A stretch of 64,000 bases of DNA from an uncultured Acetatifactor sp. (GTDB taxonomy: Bacteria; Bacillota; Clostridia; Lachnospirales; Lachnospiraceae). Below are positions 1 to 8,039 of the stretch, in pieces. How positions within the stretch are numbered: the first letter of the stretch is position 1; each line of letters begins with the position of its first letter. The DNA is taken from NCBI GenBank assembly GCA_910588225.1, contig CAJUQT010000010.1, forward strand, positions 31,102 to 95,101. The letters are read 5' to 3'. Below the pieces are notes generated by a model. It saw nothing but the letters and a program-made list of their open reading frames with translations, was not told where the DNA came from and did no database searches. Both the position numbers and the translations under genes were made by a program.

Positions 1-370
1 CAGGACTTACCAGTACTTCCAGCAGTCCTCCGCCGATGGCATAGAGGATAACCGCAATCAGAATTCCGGCAAAAGGATTTCCCAGCAGCTCTGGCAGCAC
101 CGCCAATAGTATCAGTCCTGACGCCGCAAAGAGATGGGCGATTATCATGGATGCTCTATAACCAATCCTGTCCACAAATCCCACAGATATCAGATCCACC
201 AGAAGCTGCAGACCAAAGTTAATGGTCACCAGCATGGTAATTTGAGACAAAGGAATTCCATAGGTATCCTGAAACGTCAAAAACAACAAAGGAACAAAAT
301 TATTGACAATAGCCTGTACAATATATCCTATGAAGCAGGCATAAATTGTTTTTTGATACTTATTTTTCAT
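1..370 (-). CDS. MFS transporter, N-terminal part (runs off the window)
   Basis: The reading frame starts at ATG 370-368 with a GGGAGG ribosome site seven bases upstream and stays open to the window edge, giving 123 codons. The translation starts MKNKYQKTIYACFIGYIVQA and shows three to four hydrophobic segments. Between the second and third lies D-R-I-G-Y-R-A, the loop typical of major facilitator transporters (consensus DRxGRR). The rest of the gene lies outside the window. It is the last visible gene of the minus-strand sugar operon, 50 bases after the PfkB kinase, so it probably imports the operon's substrate (a sugar or small glycoside). Family assignment is fairly sure; substrate is inference. 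Confidence 0.8.
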   Translation of the reverse strand, partial: MKNKYQKTIYACFIGYIVQAIVNNFVPLLFLTFQDTYGIPLSQITMLVTINFGLQLLVDLISVGFVDRIGYRASMIIAHLFAASGLILLAVLPELLGNPFAGILIAVILYAIGGGLLEVLVSP

Positions 371-420
371 TTCCAGCCTCCCAATCTGAAATTGCTTTTA
401 AATACCTGAATCCACATTCA

Positions 421-1356
421 TCATGGCAGCAAATCTTTCTGCCATTGTACCTTCTTCACTCTTTTATATAAAGCCTTAATTTCTTCTCCAGTGGCCAGCA
501 ATTCCGAATATGCGCTGGCGCTTCCGGCGGCAAGCCCCATGGAAAAAGCATAGCCATAATCCTTCCGCTCTGTCCATCCTGCAAGAAATCCTGCTACCAT
601 GGAATCTCCGGCTCCCACACTGTTTATCAACCTGCCCTCCGGCGCCGGTGCGGAATAGAATTTTCCGTCTTCCGCCGCCAGGACAGCCCCTTCTCCGGCC
701 ATGGACACCAGCACATTCAGAGCTCCCATTTCCCGGAGTCTCTCCGCATAAGGCATTGCTTCCTCCCGGCTCCGCAGCCTGATCCCGAAAATATCCCCAA
801 GTTCATGATGATTAGGCTTCACCAGAAACGGATGATACTTCAGCACATTCAGCAGCAGCTTCTTCTCTGCATCTACCACAGCCATCATTTTCCGTCCTTC
901 CAGCCCTGCCAGAATTCGCTCATATAGATCATCCGGAAGAGAGCCGGGAATACTGCCTGCCAGCACAAGTACATCCCCGGCCTGCAACGCACTCAGCTTC
1001 TCTGTCAAACATGTGACTTCCCTGTCGCTCACATCCGGTCCCCGGCCGTTGATTTCCGTGCCCTCTGCGGATTTCAGTTTCAGATTAATCCTGGATATTC
1101 CTCTCTTCAAAAAAATGAAATCCGTTTTCAAACCTGTTTCCTCCACCCGGCGGACAATCTCTTCTCCCGTAAATCCGGCTGCAAACCCCAGAGCAACATT
1201 CTCCACTCCCAGGTTATTCAGCACTGTGGAGACATTGATCCCTTTCCCTCCAGGAAGAATTTGCTCGAAATCTGTTCGATTTGTCATTCCCTGTTTAAAG
1301 TTTTCTACTGAAACAATGTAATCCAGGGAAGGATTGCATGTGACCGTATAAATCAT
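421..1356 (-). CDS. PfkB-family kinase, 1-phosphofructokinase type
   Basis: A 311-residue ribokinase/PfkB-fold sugar kinase of the FruK/LacC branch. The N-terminus (TCNPSLDY, residues 6-13), the GGKGIN substrate motif (36-41) and the GAGDS anion-hole/catalytic-base motif (248-252, Asp251) are intact and the length is normal for FruK or tagatose-6-phosphate kinase. AGGAGA precedes the ATG. Known family members phosphorylate fructose-1-phosphate or tagatose-6-phosphate; which one this uses cannot be read from the sequence. It sits between the GH140-like hydrolase and the MFS transporter but is preceded by 250 bases with a hairpin and a palindrome, so it may have its own promoter. Its place in an apiose route is not obvious. 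Confidence 0.85.
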   Translation of the reverse strand: MIYTVTCNPSLDYIVSVENFKQGMTNRTDFEQILPGGKGINVSTVLNNLGVENVALGFAAGFTGEEIVRRVEETGLKTDFIFLKRGISRINLKLKSAEGTEINGRGPDVSDREVTCLTEKLSALQAGDVLVLAGSIPGSLPDDLYERILAGLEGRKMMAVVDAEKKLLLNVLKYHPFLVKPNHHELGDIFGIRLRSREEAMPYAERLREMGALNVLVSMAGEGAVLAAEDGKFYSAPAPEGRLINSVGAGDSMVAGFLAGWTERKDYGYAFSMGLAAGSASAYSELLATGEEIKALYKRVKKVQWQKDLLP

Positions 1357-1421
1357 TTTCTTCTCCTGTCAATCCTGTATCTCTCATATTTTATATGTAA
1401 ATTGACACCATGTTTTCCAGT

Positions 1422-1448
1422 ATAGCATTTTTTTCCTGTAAATGCTAT
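1422..1448. promoter_or_regulatory. Inverted repeat, candidate operator upstream of the PfkB kinase
   Basis: Perfect 9-bp arms (ATAGCATTT / AAATGCTAT) with a 9-base spacer lie about 66 bases before the kinase start. On the minus strand the right half overlaps a TATACT-like -10. The geometry fits a dimeric repressor site; no direct evidence of use. Confidence 0.35.
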
Positions 1449-1480
1449 CCAGATTTTCGTATCTTTTTTATAAAAAGAAT

Positions 1481-1515
1481 GTAACAACTCGGTGCCCTGT
1501 CCGAACGATTTCGAA
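1481..1515. repeat. Interspersed repeat, copy A
   Basis: This stretch shares the core GCCCTGTCCGAAC and the flank GTAACA with 9132-9164, with only a few differences between the two over about 26 bases. Copy A is a less perfect hairpin than copy B. Probably a small dispersed repeat of the genome, seen twice here. Confidence 0.45.
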
Positions 1516-1524
1516 CAAAATTCA

Positions 1525-1558
1525 GGGAGGTTATGACTCATACAAATCACAACCTCCC
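1525..1558 (-). terminator. Hairpin after the GH140-like gene, possible terminator
   Basis: A 12-bp stem with one G-U pair (GGGAGGTTGTGA / TCATAACCTCCC on the minus strand) and a 10-base loop lies about 50 bases downstream of the GH140-like gene. The following T-tract is poor (TGAATTTTG), so it may only partially terminate or may act as a processing site. Confidence 0.45.
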
Positions 1559-1609
1559 CGTCTTTATCTATGTTGATAAGCCTGGCAGCTCCATTTCACT
1601 GTTGACAGT

Positions 1610-2950
1610 TTAACCTTCTGCCAGTAGTACAAGCACCACGTCCGTACCATCTTCTCTCTCAGGCGGATTAAACGTCGCCTCTTCTCCGGTCACCATGCTT
1701 ACGTAAGTGTACATTCCCGTCACAGGGTCCATCCAGTAAGCCTGCAGTTTCCTGCCTCCATAGGCTTTCAGGGACAGAGCAATCGGTCTCCCTGTCACTG
1801 TGTAGGCAAGCAGAAAGTCATCGCCGGCCAGGACACTGATGTAGTCATATTTTTCGCCCTGTTCACTCAGCAGGTATTCCTGTGCGGGATGTCCCTTTTC
1901 AAAGCCCACCCGTTCACACAGCTTCTTCAGATGAACCATCTGTGCTCCGCCCGGATGATGAATGGCTTCCGACCAGAGATATTTCGCACCATATGCCCCT
2001 TCCCTGGAAGCATCCTTATAAAACTGCATGATGGAATTATGGCCATACACATGCCCGGCCGCCCCGGCAAACACACTCCAGTAAGCATACCTTCTCACAT
2101 CCGCAGCTTTCCAGTAAGGCTGGGAATTATCATGCAGTCCCTGCCGAATCCACTCATAGGAAGGTTCTCCGTCCAGCACAGGTCTGACGGGGCTCTTCTC
2201 CAGATCCCGCTTCACATATTTCCAGCTGTCCTCGCCGAACCATTCTTCCTTCGCCGTATTGTCATCCCACTTCTGCATGCTGACCTGGTCATAACGCCTG
2301 TGGCCGGACTGGAACAGGTTAAAGTCCAGCCAGTCCTCCTCATGAAACCAGAGGGAAGAACTGGTTCTGCCAAAAGGATGATACGTTACCAGACGATCCG
2401 GATTGTCTTCTTTCATGCGCTTTCCCATGTGTCGGAACACTTCAATAGCCACATCTCCCCGCACATCTCCTCCCACAACCCAAATGATATTCGGAAAATC
2501 ATGATATCTGTTCAGCACAAAATCCATATAGGCATCCACATTTTCCATATTCATGCGGCCGCTTTTTACCACACTGCTGCCCCACACAGGAAGAATTCCC
2601 ATGTAAAGTCCCAGCTCGCGCGCCATTTCCATCACCGCGTCCACATGGGTCCAAAAGCTTCCTTCCGTATTCGGTCTGGCAGGATCTTCTTCTGTCAGCG
2701 CGCTGTCCCCGGCCAGATTCTTCTGGTCCACGGTATGGATAAAATCCGCCAGAATTACATTATAGCCCAGATCCTTCCGGTTCCTGAGATACACATAGCT
2801 CTCTTCCAGAGTCAGCTGGTGAAATAACAGCCAGGCCGTATCGCCCAGCAGAAAGAAAGGTTCCTCGCCGCAGCAAAAATGTCTGCCGTCCTCTGCTACC
2901 TTCAAAAGCCCTTTTTCCCAGGGAGCCTTTGCTTTTAATTCTGTTTTCAT
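1610..2950 (-). CDS. GH140/DUF4038 apiosidase-like glycoside hydrolase
   Basis: A 446-residue TIM-barrel hydrolase of the DUF4038 (apiosidase-like) family. Recognisable blocks are FFLLGDTAWLLFHQLT (about residues 32-47), W-V-V-G-G-D (about 157-162, the region of the family's acid/base Asp) and DGEPSYE (about 260-266, the region of the nucleophile Glu). The C-terminal about 80 residues form the small beta domain usual in the family. There is no signal peptide, so it should act in the cytosol. An upstream TTG at 2968 is possible, but ATG 2950 has GGAG ten bases ahead and is preferred. GH140 was founded on an enzyme that removes D-apiose from rhamnogalacturonan II; this protein may use other apiosides. 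It is in one operon with kinase, transketolase and isomerase genes that could use the released sugar. Confidence 0.8.
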   Translation of the reverse strand: MKTELKAKAPWEKGLLKVAEDGRHFCCGEEPFFLLGDTAWLLFHQLTLEESYVYLRNRKDLGYNVILADFIHTVDQKNLAGDSALTEEDPARPNTEGSFWTHVDAVMEMARELGLYMGILPVWGSSVVKSGRMNMENVDAYMDFVLNRYHDFPNIIWVVGGDVRGDVAIEVFRHMGKRMKEDNPDRLVTYHPFGRTSSSLWFHEEDWLDFNLFQSGHRRYDQVSMQKWDDNTAKEEWFGEDSWKYVKRDLEKSPVRPVLDGEPSYEWIRQGLHDNSQPYWKAADVRRYAYWSVFAGAAGHVYGHNSIMQFYKDASREGAYGAKYLWSEAIHHPGGAQMVHLKKLCERVGFEKGHPAQEYLLSEQGEKYDYISVLAGDDFLLAYTVTGRPIALSLKAYGGRKLQAYWMDPVTGMYTYVSMVTGEEATFNPPEREDGTDVVLVLLAEG

Positions 2951-3000
2951 GTATACTTTTGTCTCCAATCTCTATAAATTATATTTTCTGGCCACCCAAA

Positions 3001-4458
3001 TTAAAAAGTCATGGACACCGCCTTTTTCCAGGCAGCATACTTTGCCGCTCTGTTCTCCTCCGACATCTCAGGCGCATACGTCCTGTATTCCATCCGGGAG
3101 AACAGGCTTTCCCGGCGGTAAATGCCTGCGGTAAGTCCGGCCAGATAAGCCGCCCCTATGGCGGATAGTTCCTCCTGTCCTGCGGCGCTTACCCTCACAT
3201 TCGCAAGGTCGCTCTGCATCTGCATCAGATATTGATTCTTCGTAGGGCCTCCGTCTGTGCGAAGCTCCTGCAGCCCACAGCCGCTGTCCTGCTCCATAGC
3301 CTTCAGCACATCCGTCACCTGAAAAGCAATGCTGTCCAGGGCTGCCCGGACAATTTCCGCCCGCCCCGTGGTACGGCTCATTTCCGCAAGCACTGCCTTC
3401 GCATCACCTTTCCAGTAAGGAGCCGACAGTCCTGTGAAGGCAGGCACCAGAATACAGGTATCCGCAGGGTTCGCCTGCAATGCTAATTTTTCCGTCTCCC
3501 CGGGAGAGGAAATCAGACCTACATCCTCCTTTAACCAGGTAATCACAGCCCCTGTATAATTGATATTTCCCTCCAGCACATAGGTAGCTTTTCCATCTAT
3601 TCCCCAGGCAAGGGAGGCAGCCAGACCATTTTTGCTCTGTACAAAGCTTTCTCCGATATTCATCATCACCGAAGAACCGGTTCCGTAAGTGGCCTTCACC
3701 ATACCGCTTTCATGACAACCCTGTCCAAACAACGCCCCATGGGAATCCCCCAACATGGACAGAATCGGAATTTCTTTCTCCAGAAAGCCTTCAAAATCCG
3801 TGGTCCCGAAGCAGCTGTTGCTGTCACAGACCTCCGGCAGAGCCTCCATAGGAACGCCGAACAATGTGCAGAGCTCTGAATCCCAGGTAAGGGTACGTAA
3901 ATTGAAAAGCTGGGTGCGGGACGCATTGGAATAGTCTGTTTTATATAAATGATTTTTCGTCAACTTAAAAAGCAGCCAACTATCCACAGTACCGAAATGC
4001 AGCTTTGTATCCCCTGAAAGTCCTGAAACCACATTTTCCATCAGCCAGGCCATCTTCGCTGCAGGGAAATAGGCTGACAGAGGAATTCCTGACCTTTCAT
4101 AGACAGTCTCTCCATTGTCTTTCAGCCGCTCCACAACCGTTTCTGCTCGGTTACACTGCCACACGACAGCGTGATTCAAAGGACGGCCCTGCTCATCCCA
4201 CAGTACGGTAGTCTCTCGCTGATTGCTGATACCCACGGCCGCCAGCTGTTCTTTTGGGACAGCCGCTCCTTCCACCGCCATTTTCACTGCTCGGATAACA
4301 TTCCGGTATATTTCCTCCGGATCATGAGAGACCCAGCCCTTTTCATTGACAATCTGTCTGTGAGGCACATCGGCCCGATATACGATTGCTCCGTCCCCGT
4401 CAAACAGCATGGCTTTGGTTCCCTGAGTACTCTGGTCGATTCCAATGATATATTTCAT
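3001..4458 (-). CDS. FGGY-family carbohydrate kinase (candidate apulose kinase)
   Basis: A 485-residue FGGY kinase. The N-terminal phosphate-binding motif DQSTQGTKAMLFD (residues 8-20), the block GISNQRETTVLWD (about 76-88), the ATP-domain run YGTGSSVMMN and the C-terminal L-R-T-D-G-G motif are all present. The sequence resembles glycerol, xylulose and related kinases, so the substrate cannot be fixed by similarity. The ATG has AGGAGG upstream and follows the transketolase C-subunit by 38 bases. Next to a split transketolase, a sugar isomerase and an apiosidase-like hydrolase, the best guess is apulose kinase making apulose-4-phosphate; xylulokinase or erythrulose kinase are alternatives. Confidence 0.85.
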   Translation of the reverse strand: MKYIIGIDQSTQGTKAMLFDGDGAIVYRADVPHRQIVNEKGWVSHDPEEIYRNVIRAVKMAVEGAAVPKEQLAAVGISNQRETTVLWDEQGRPLNHAVVWQCNRAETVVERLKDNGETVYERSGIPLSAYFPAAKMAWLMENVVSGLSGDTKLHFGTVDSWLLFKLTKNHLYKTDYSNASRTQLFNLRTLTWDSELCTLFGVPMEALPEVCDSNSCFGTTDFEGFLEKEIPILSMLGDSHGALFGQGCHESGMVKATYGTGSSVMMNIGESFVQSKNGLAASLAWGIDGKATYVLEGNINYTGAVITWLKEDVGLISSPGETEKLALQANPADTCILVPAFTGLSAPYWKGDAKAVLAEMSRTTGRAEIVRAALDSIAFQVTDVLKAMEQDSGCGLQELRTDGGPTKNQYLMQMQSDLANVRVSAAGQEELSAIGAAYLAGLTAGIYRRESLFSRMEYRTYAPEMSEENRAAKYAAWKKAVSMTF

Positions 4459-4496
4459 AAATCAGCCCTCCTGCAGAGCCCTTCGGCTCCGTTTGT

Positions 4497-5441
4497 TCAT
4501 AACCTGTCTGACACTGTCAGAGCCTTCTGTACTGTCCGGGCAATTCCTTCCGCATCCAGTCCGTAATGGGCGAAAATTTCCCTGTTATTTCCCCCAATCA
4601 TATGTCCGTCCGGCAGGGCCAGATTCATCACACGTCTGGGGCAATGGGCGGATATCACCTGCGCTGTAATGCTTCCCAGTCCCCCGAAAGGAGAATGCTC
4701 TTCCACCGTCACCACCAGCTTTGCTTTCTCTGCCGCCGCCAGAAGAGTCTCTTCATCTATGGGCTTCACGCAGTACATATCAAGCATCCCCACACTGTAA
4801 CCCTTTTCCCGCAGGAGCTTTCCCGCTTCATAAGCATTGGGCACCATCTCACCGCAGGCCACCAGCAGAATGTCTTCCCCCTCCATCAGCACATTTGCTT
4901 TATTCAGGGTAAATTCCATCTTTTCATCGTATACATCTTCAGTGGCAGATCTGCTGACCCGCACATAAGCCGGCAGTTCATCCTGCAGAAGTGCCTGCAT
5001 CAGCTTCTCTGTCTGAAAGCGGTCGCTTGGCAGATACACTCTCATGTCCGGCAGGGCGGCAAAGGCCGCAATATCCTGACAGGAATGATGGGTCATCCCC
5101 AACGCTCCGTAACTGACGCCTCCACTGATACCGATTAAGGTCACGTTCGTTTTGGAATAAGCCACATCCACCTTCGCCTGCTCATAGCTTCTGGTGGAGA
5201 GAAAGCAGGCCGGGGAGGCGGCGAATACCTTTTTCCCGCAGGAAGCCAGCCCTGCGGACACTGTGACCAGATTCTGTTCCGCAATCCCCATCTCCACGAA
5301 CTGTCGGGGAAATTTATCCGCAAAAGCAGACAGGGAAGCGGATCCTCTGGAATCGGAGCAGACTACCACAATATCCCGGTCCTGTTCCGCCGCCTTTAAC
5401 AGGGTATCACATATCACCTGACGGTTGGTTATCTTATTCAT
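4497..5441 (-). CDS. Transketolase C-terminal subunit (candidate apulose-4-phosphate transketolase B)
   Basis: A 314-residue protein equal to the pyrimidine-binding and C-terminal domains of transketolase. The block EMGIAEQNLVTVSAGLA (from about residue 51) carries the Glu that activates thiamine diphosphate, and GVSYGALGMTHHSCQDIA is the usual substrate/cofactor loop with two His. The start ATG overlaps the stop of the N-subunit gene (ATGA), which signals translational coupling of a two-subunit enzyme; GGAGGAGG precedes it. Split transketolases are common in Firmicutes, and a split form acts on apulose-4-phosphate in the described apiose pathway. The catalytic class is firm; the substrate is inferred from neighbours. 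Confidence 0.85.
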   Translation of the reverse strand: MNKITNRQVICDTLLKAAEQDRDIVVVCSDSRGSASLSAFADKFPRQFVEMGIAEQNLVTVSAGLASCGKKVFAASPACFLSTRSYEQAKVDVAYSKTNVTLIGISGGVSYGALGMTHHSCQDIAAFAALPDMRVYLPSDRFQTEKLMQALLQDELPAYVRVSRSATEDVYDEKMEFTLNKANVLMEGEDILLVACGEMVPNAYEAGKLLREKGYSVGMLDMYCVKPIDEETLLAAAEKAKLVVTVEEHSPFGGLGSITAQVISAHCPRRVMNLALPDGHMIGGNNREIFAHYGLDAEGIARTVQKALTVSDRL

Positions 5442-6256
5442 GCCAGCACCTCCTCCAGCTCCCGTACTGCTGTTTTATACTGTTCCTCTGTCATCACGCC
5501 ATGATGCCAGCTCTTGTTGTCTTCCATGAAGGAAACTCCTTTGCCCTTCACCGTATGCGCGATCACAGCAGTGGGGCGTCCCTTTACCTCTGCGGCCTGC
5601 TCATAGGCCTCCAGAAGCTGCCCGCAGTCATTGCCATCCTCCACGGTAATCACATGCCAGCCGAAAGCTCTGAATTTCTCCCCCATATCGTCACTGCACA
5701 TTACTTCTTTTGTGCTGCCGCTGATCTGCAGGCGATTTAAATCCACAGTCGCACACAGGTTATCCAGTTTATAATGAGCCGCGGCCATCATAGCTTCATA
5801 ATTAGAGCCTTCCGCCATCTCTCCGTCTCCCAGCACCACATAGGTCCGATATTCCCTGCCGTCCATCTTCGCCGCCAGCGCGGTTCCCACACCCAGCGCC
5901 AGACCATGGCCCAGAGAGCCTGAATTCATCTCGATGCCCGGCACATCGGTATTTGGATGTCCAATAAATCTTGAACCATAAGCGCTGAAGGTATTGATCG
6001 CTTCCTGTTTGTCGAAAAATCCTTTCTCCCCAAGCACTATATATAACGCATCCGCACAGTGCCCCTTACTCAAGAAGAAACGATCTCTGTCCGAAGAATT
6101 CCAGTTCTCCGGGGACACCTTCATCACCTTAAAATACAGTACTGTCAGAATATCCATCACACTCAGATCTCCGCCCACATGGCCTGCGGCGGAACGATAT
6201 ACTTCCTCAATTACATCCCTCCGCAATCCGTAAGCTTTCCTTGTCAATTCATCCAT
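5438..6256 (-). CDS. Transketolase N-terminal subunit (candidate apulose-4-phosphate transketolase A)
   Basis: A 272-residue protein equal to the diphosphate-binding domain of transketolase. Seen are GHVGG (25-29), SKGHCADALY (about 63-72), GHPNTDVPGIEMNSGSLGHG, and the thiamine diphosphate/metal motif beginning GDGEMAEG (about 143) and ending with N152. An in-frame upstream Met at 6334 exists, but ATG 6256 has AGGAAAGG upstream and gives the standard N-terminus MDELTRKAYGLRRDV. It ends in a four-base overlap with the C-subunit gene, so the two form one enzyme. The isomerase gene lies 65 bases upstream in the same operon. Confidence 0.87.
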   Translation of the reverse strand: MDELTRKAYGLRRDVIEEVYRSAAGHVGGDLSVMDILTVLYFKVMKVSPENWNSSDRDRFFLSKGHCADALYIVLGEKGFFDKQEAINTFSAYGSRFIGHPNTDVPGIEMNSGSLGHGLALGVGTALAAKMDGREYRTYVVLGDGEMAEGSNYEAMMAAAHYKLDNLCATVDLNRLQISGSTKEVMCSDDMGEKFRAFGWHVITVEDGNDCGQLLEAYEQAAEVKGRPTAVIAHTVKGKGVSFMEDNKSWHHGVMTEEQYKTAVRELEEVLA

Positions 6257-6321
6257 ATTTTTTCCTTTCCTGCAATCTGCCTGACTATTGCCTTCTTGTC
6301 GGAACATTCTCCCACAATTCC

Positions 6322-7722
6322 TTAGTACCCACACACTTTACCCTTCACTTCATCCTCATTATCATCATACAGGTCAGGTTTCACCCCTATGTATTTGCAG
6401 GCTTCGTACAGTACAGGCACCACATCCTTATGGATTCCTACACAGTGATGGATATAGGGTCCTTCCACAATCTTCGTCTCCAGGCGTTTCCAGTTCTTCA
6501 CTTCCACCCACACATAAGTACCCTTTGTATAAGGTCCGTCCACACCTGCGGCATTGCCCAGAAGCATAGAATATTCCCCATTGTCTCCGTCGAATCGGCA
6601 CAGAGTCATCTCCCCGTGCTTTGCCTCCGCTTCCACTGCTCCGGGATGAGAGAACGCCAGAGGATATCCGATGGTTGGCTTACAGGAGGCACAGGACAGC
6701 GGCCAGGGACCACAGTGCTGCAGCAGTTCTCCATTCTCATTGTCCGGATGACGCACAGTCCAGTCTGCGAAGAAGCTTCTGGCCTCGTCCATGCCTGCTG
6801 CCTCTGCCAGAACGGCGGTTATGGCTCCGTGAATATCCGTCTCACATACCACCGGCAGTCCTTCCTCGTTCAGGAGACTGTTGGCAGCACAGGGCATAAT
6901 GCCGATTTCTCCCTGGAGAGCATTCCAGCACTGAATCGCCGCCGCATTACAGCCGTATTGATCCGCCAGATTCCGCATTGCCACCTTCAATGCCGCAACG
7001 GTCTCCAGCTCCTCATCCTTAATCGCAATATTGAAATGCTCTCTGCAGTAGGCAACTGTCTCCGCCACCTTTGTTCCTTCTGCTTTCGCCTTTTCTATCT
7101 CATCTTTCAATTCCGGCATGGGAATAGGAGACAGCTGAATATTGAATTTCTCCAGCAGTTCGCCTTCATTACACATGGTAGACCAGAAGTCAAATGGCCT
7201 GGGCCCAATCTGCAGGATTCTGGTGCTGCGGAAGGTTTTCACAACATTACAGACTGCCAGGAAGTTGCGGATGCCCTTCTCGAATTCCACATCCTCCAGT
7301 CTGCAGTTGCACAGATAAGTAAACGGCACACCGAATCGTCTCAATACCTTACCGGTAGCAAACAGTCCGCACTGACTGTCTCTGAGACGCACGCCATTCT
7401 CATCCGGCCTCTCATCTCTGGGTCCCCAGAGCAATACCGGCACATTCAACTCCTTCGCAAGCCTTGCCACTTCATATTCCGTACCGAAATTCCCATGCGG
7501 AAAAAACAGTCCGTCCACCTTCTGCTCCCGGAACTTCTCCGCAATCCGGATTCTGTCTCCGTCATCGTGAAGCAGTCCGTCCTCAGCGATATCTGTGATA
7601 TCCACAAAAGATACTCCCATGCTTTTCAGCTTCTCTCTGGTCAGATTCGCATATTTTACCGCGTCCGGAGCAGAGAAAATACTTCTTCTGGTCGGTGCAT
7701 AACCCAATACAATTTTCGCCAT
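6322..7722 (-). CDS. L-fucose/L-arabinose isomerase-family protein (candidate apiose isomerase)
   Basis: A 466-residue member of the FucI/AraA isomerase superfamily: an N-terminal Rossmann-like region (KIVLGYAPTRRSIFSAPDA), a middle domain with FFPHGNFGTEYEVARLA and LLWGPRDERPDENGVRLRD, and a C-terminal region with GEIGIMPCAANSLLNEEGLPVVCETD, where the metal-binding Glu and Asp of the family would lie. ATG 7728 overlaps the GGAGGT ribosome site, so ATG 7722, seven bases from GGAGG, is the likely start. It is the first gene of the operon and would turn an imported or released aldose into a ketose for the FGGY kinase. The exact sugar is inference; apiose is suggested by the GH140-like gene. Confidence 0.75.
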   Translation of the reverse strand: MAKIVLGYAPTRRSIFSAPDAVKYANLTREKLKSMGVSFVDITDIAEDGLLHDDGDRIRIAEKFREQKVDGLFFPHGNFGTEYEVARLAKELNVPVLLWGPRDERPDENGVRLRDSQCGLFATGKVLRRFGVPFTYLCNCRLEDVEFEKGIRNFLAVCNVVKTFRSTRILQIGPRPFDFWSTMCNEGELLEKFNIQLSPIPMPELKDEIEKAKAEGTKVAETVAYCREHFNIAIKDEELETVAALKVAMRNLADQYGCNAAAIQCWNALQGEIGIMPCAANSLLNEEGLPVVCETDIHGAITAVLAEAAGMDEARSFFADWTVRHPDNENGELLQHCGPWPLSCASCKPTIGYPLAFSHPGAVEAEAKHGEMTLCRFDGDNGEYSMLLGNAAGVDGPYTKGTYVWVEVKNWKRLETKIVEGPYIHHCVGIHKDVVPVLYEACKYIGVKPDLYDDNEDEVKGKVCGY

Positions 7723-7827
7723 ATTCATACCTCCATCGAATTATATATTATTAATACGGAATACTTTCATTATTTAATTAAGAGAACTTAATATCAATCT
7801 GAAATTAAGTATTTTATCTGTATTTTC

Positions 7828-7856
7828 TTGACTTAATTTACTTAATTTTTTATAAT
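7828..7856 (+). promoter_or_regulatory. Sigma-A-type promoter of the LacI-family gene
   Basis: TTGACT (7828-7833) and TATAAT (7851-7856) are separated by exactly 17 bases, a near-consensus housekeeping promoter. Transcription would start near 7863 and give a leader of about 175 bases containing two hairpins. Confidence 0.75.
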
Positions 7857-7857
7857 G

Positions 7858-7888
7858 ACACTGGAATTGTGCTTTTGAATTCCAGTGT
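7858..7888. promoter_or_regulatory. Inverted repeat at the LacI-gene transcription start
   Basis: Perfect 11-bp arms ACACTGGAATT / AATTCCAGTGT with a 9-base spacer begin two bases after the -10 box. This is a good place for an operator of the regulator itself; it could also be an RNA hairpin at the extreme 5' end. Confidence 0.5.
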
Positions 7889-7913
7889 GCAGATTCTATA
7901 ATCAAAATTATAT

Positions 7914-7946
7914 TGTTGCCTTACTATCATGCAAGGTAAGGCAACA
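7914..7946. promoter_or_regulatory. Second inverted repeat in the LacI-gene leader
   Basis: Perfect 11-bp arms TGTTGCCTTAC / GTAAGGCAACA with an 11-base loop. It is unrelated in sequence to the repeat at 7858 and has no T-tract after it, so it is not a normal terminator. Operator or leader hairpin. Confidence 0.45.
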
Positions 7947-8039
7947 GGAATGCATGGGGAATACTGTATAAAATATAATGTATTATCAATGAAAATGTTT
8001 TAAGCAATATATTTCAGATATAGGAATGAGGAGAAAGAT

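Larger units (their letters stand above)
7723..8039. promoter_or_regulatory. Divergent control region between sugar operon and LacI regulator
   Basis: No gene is seen in these 317 bases. They hold the LacI-gene promoter, two hairpins in its leader, and a run of related boxes containing ACTTAA or TTAAGT (near 7787, 7802-7810, 7831-7839, 7840-7846), two of which form a 9-bp inverted pair AAATTAAGT / ACTTAATTT. On the minus strand TTGATA and AATAAT, 17 bases apart, are a possible promoter for the isomerase operon. The boxes are candidate operators for the adjacent repressor. Confidence 0.55.

Noticed and set aside
1353..1550. 65-codon frame on the minus strand before the PfkB gene
   Set aside because: It overlaps a hairpin and an inverted repeat, has no recognisable ribosome site and its protein resembles nothing known.
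6241..7791. 516-codon open frame on the plus strand
   Set aside because: It lies antisense to the isomerase gene, has no ribosome site and reads as His/Pro-rich low-sense protein; the minus-strand gene has clear family motifs.
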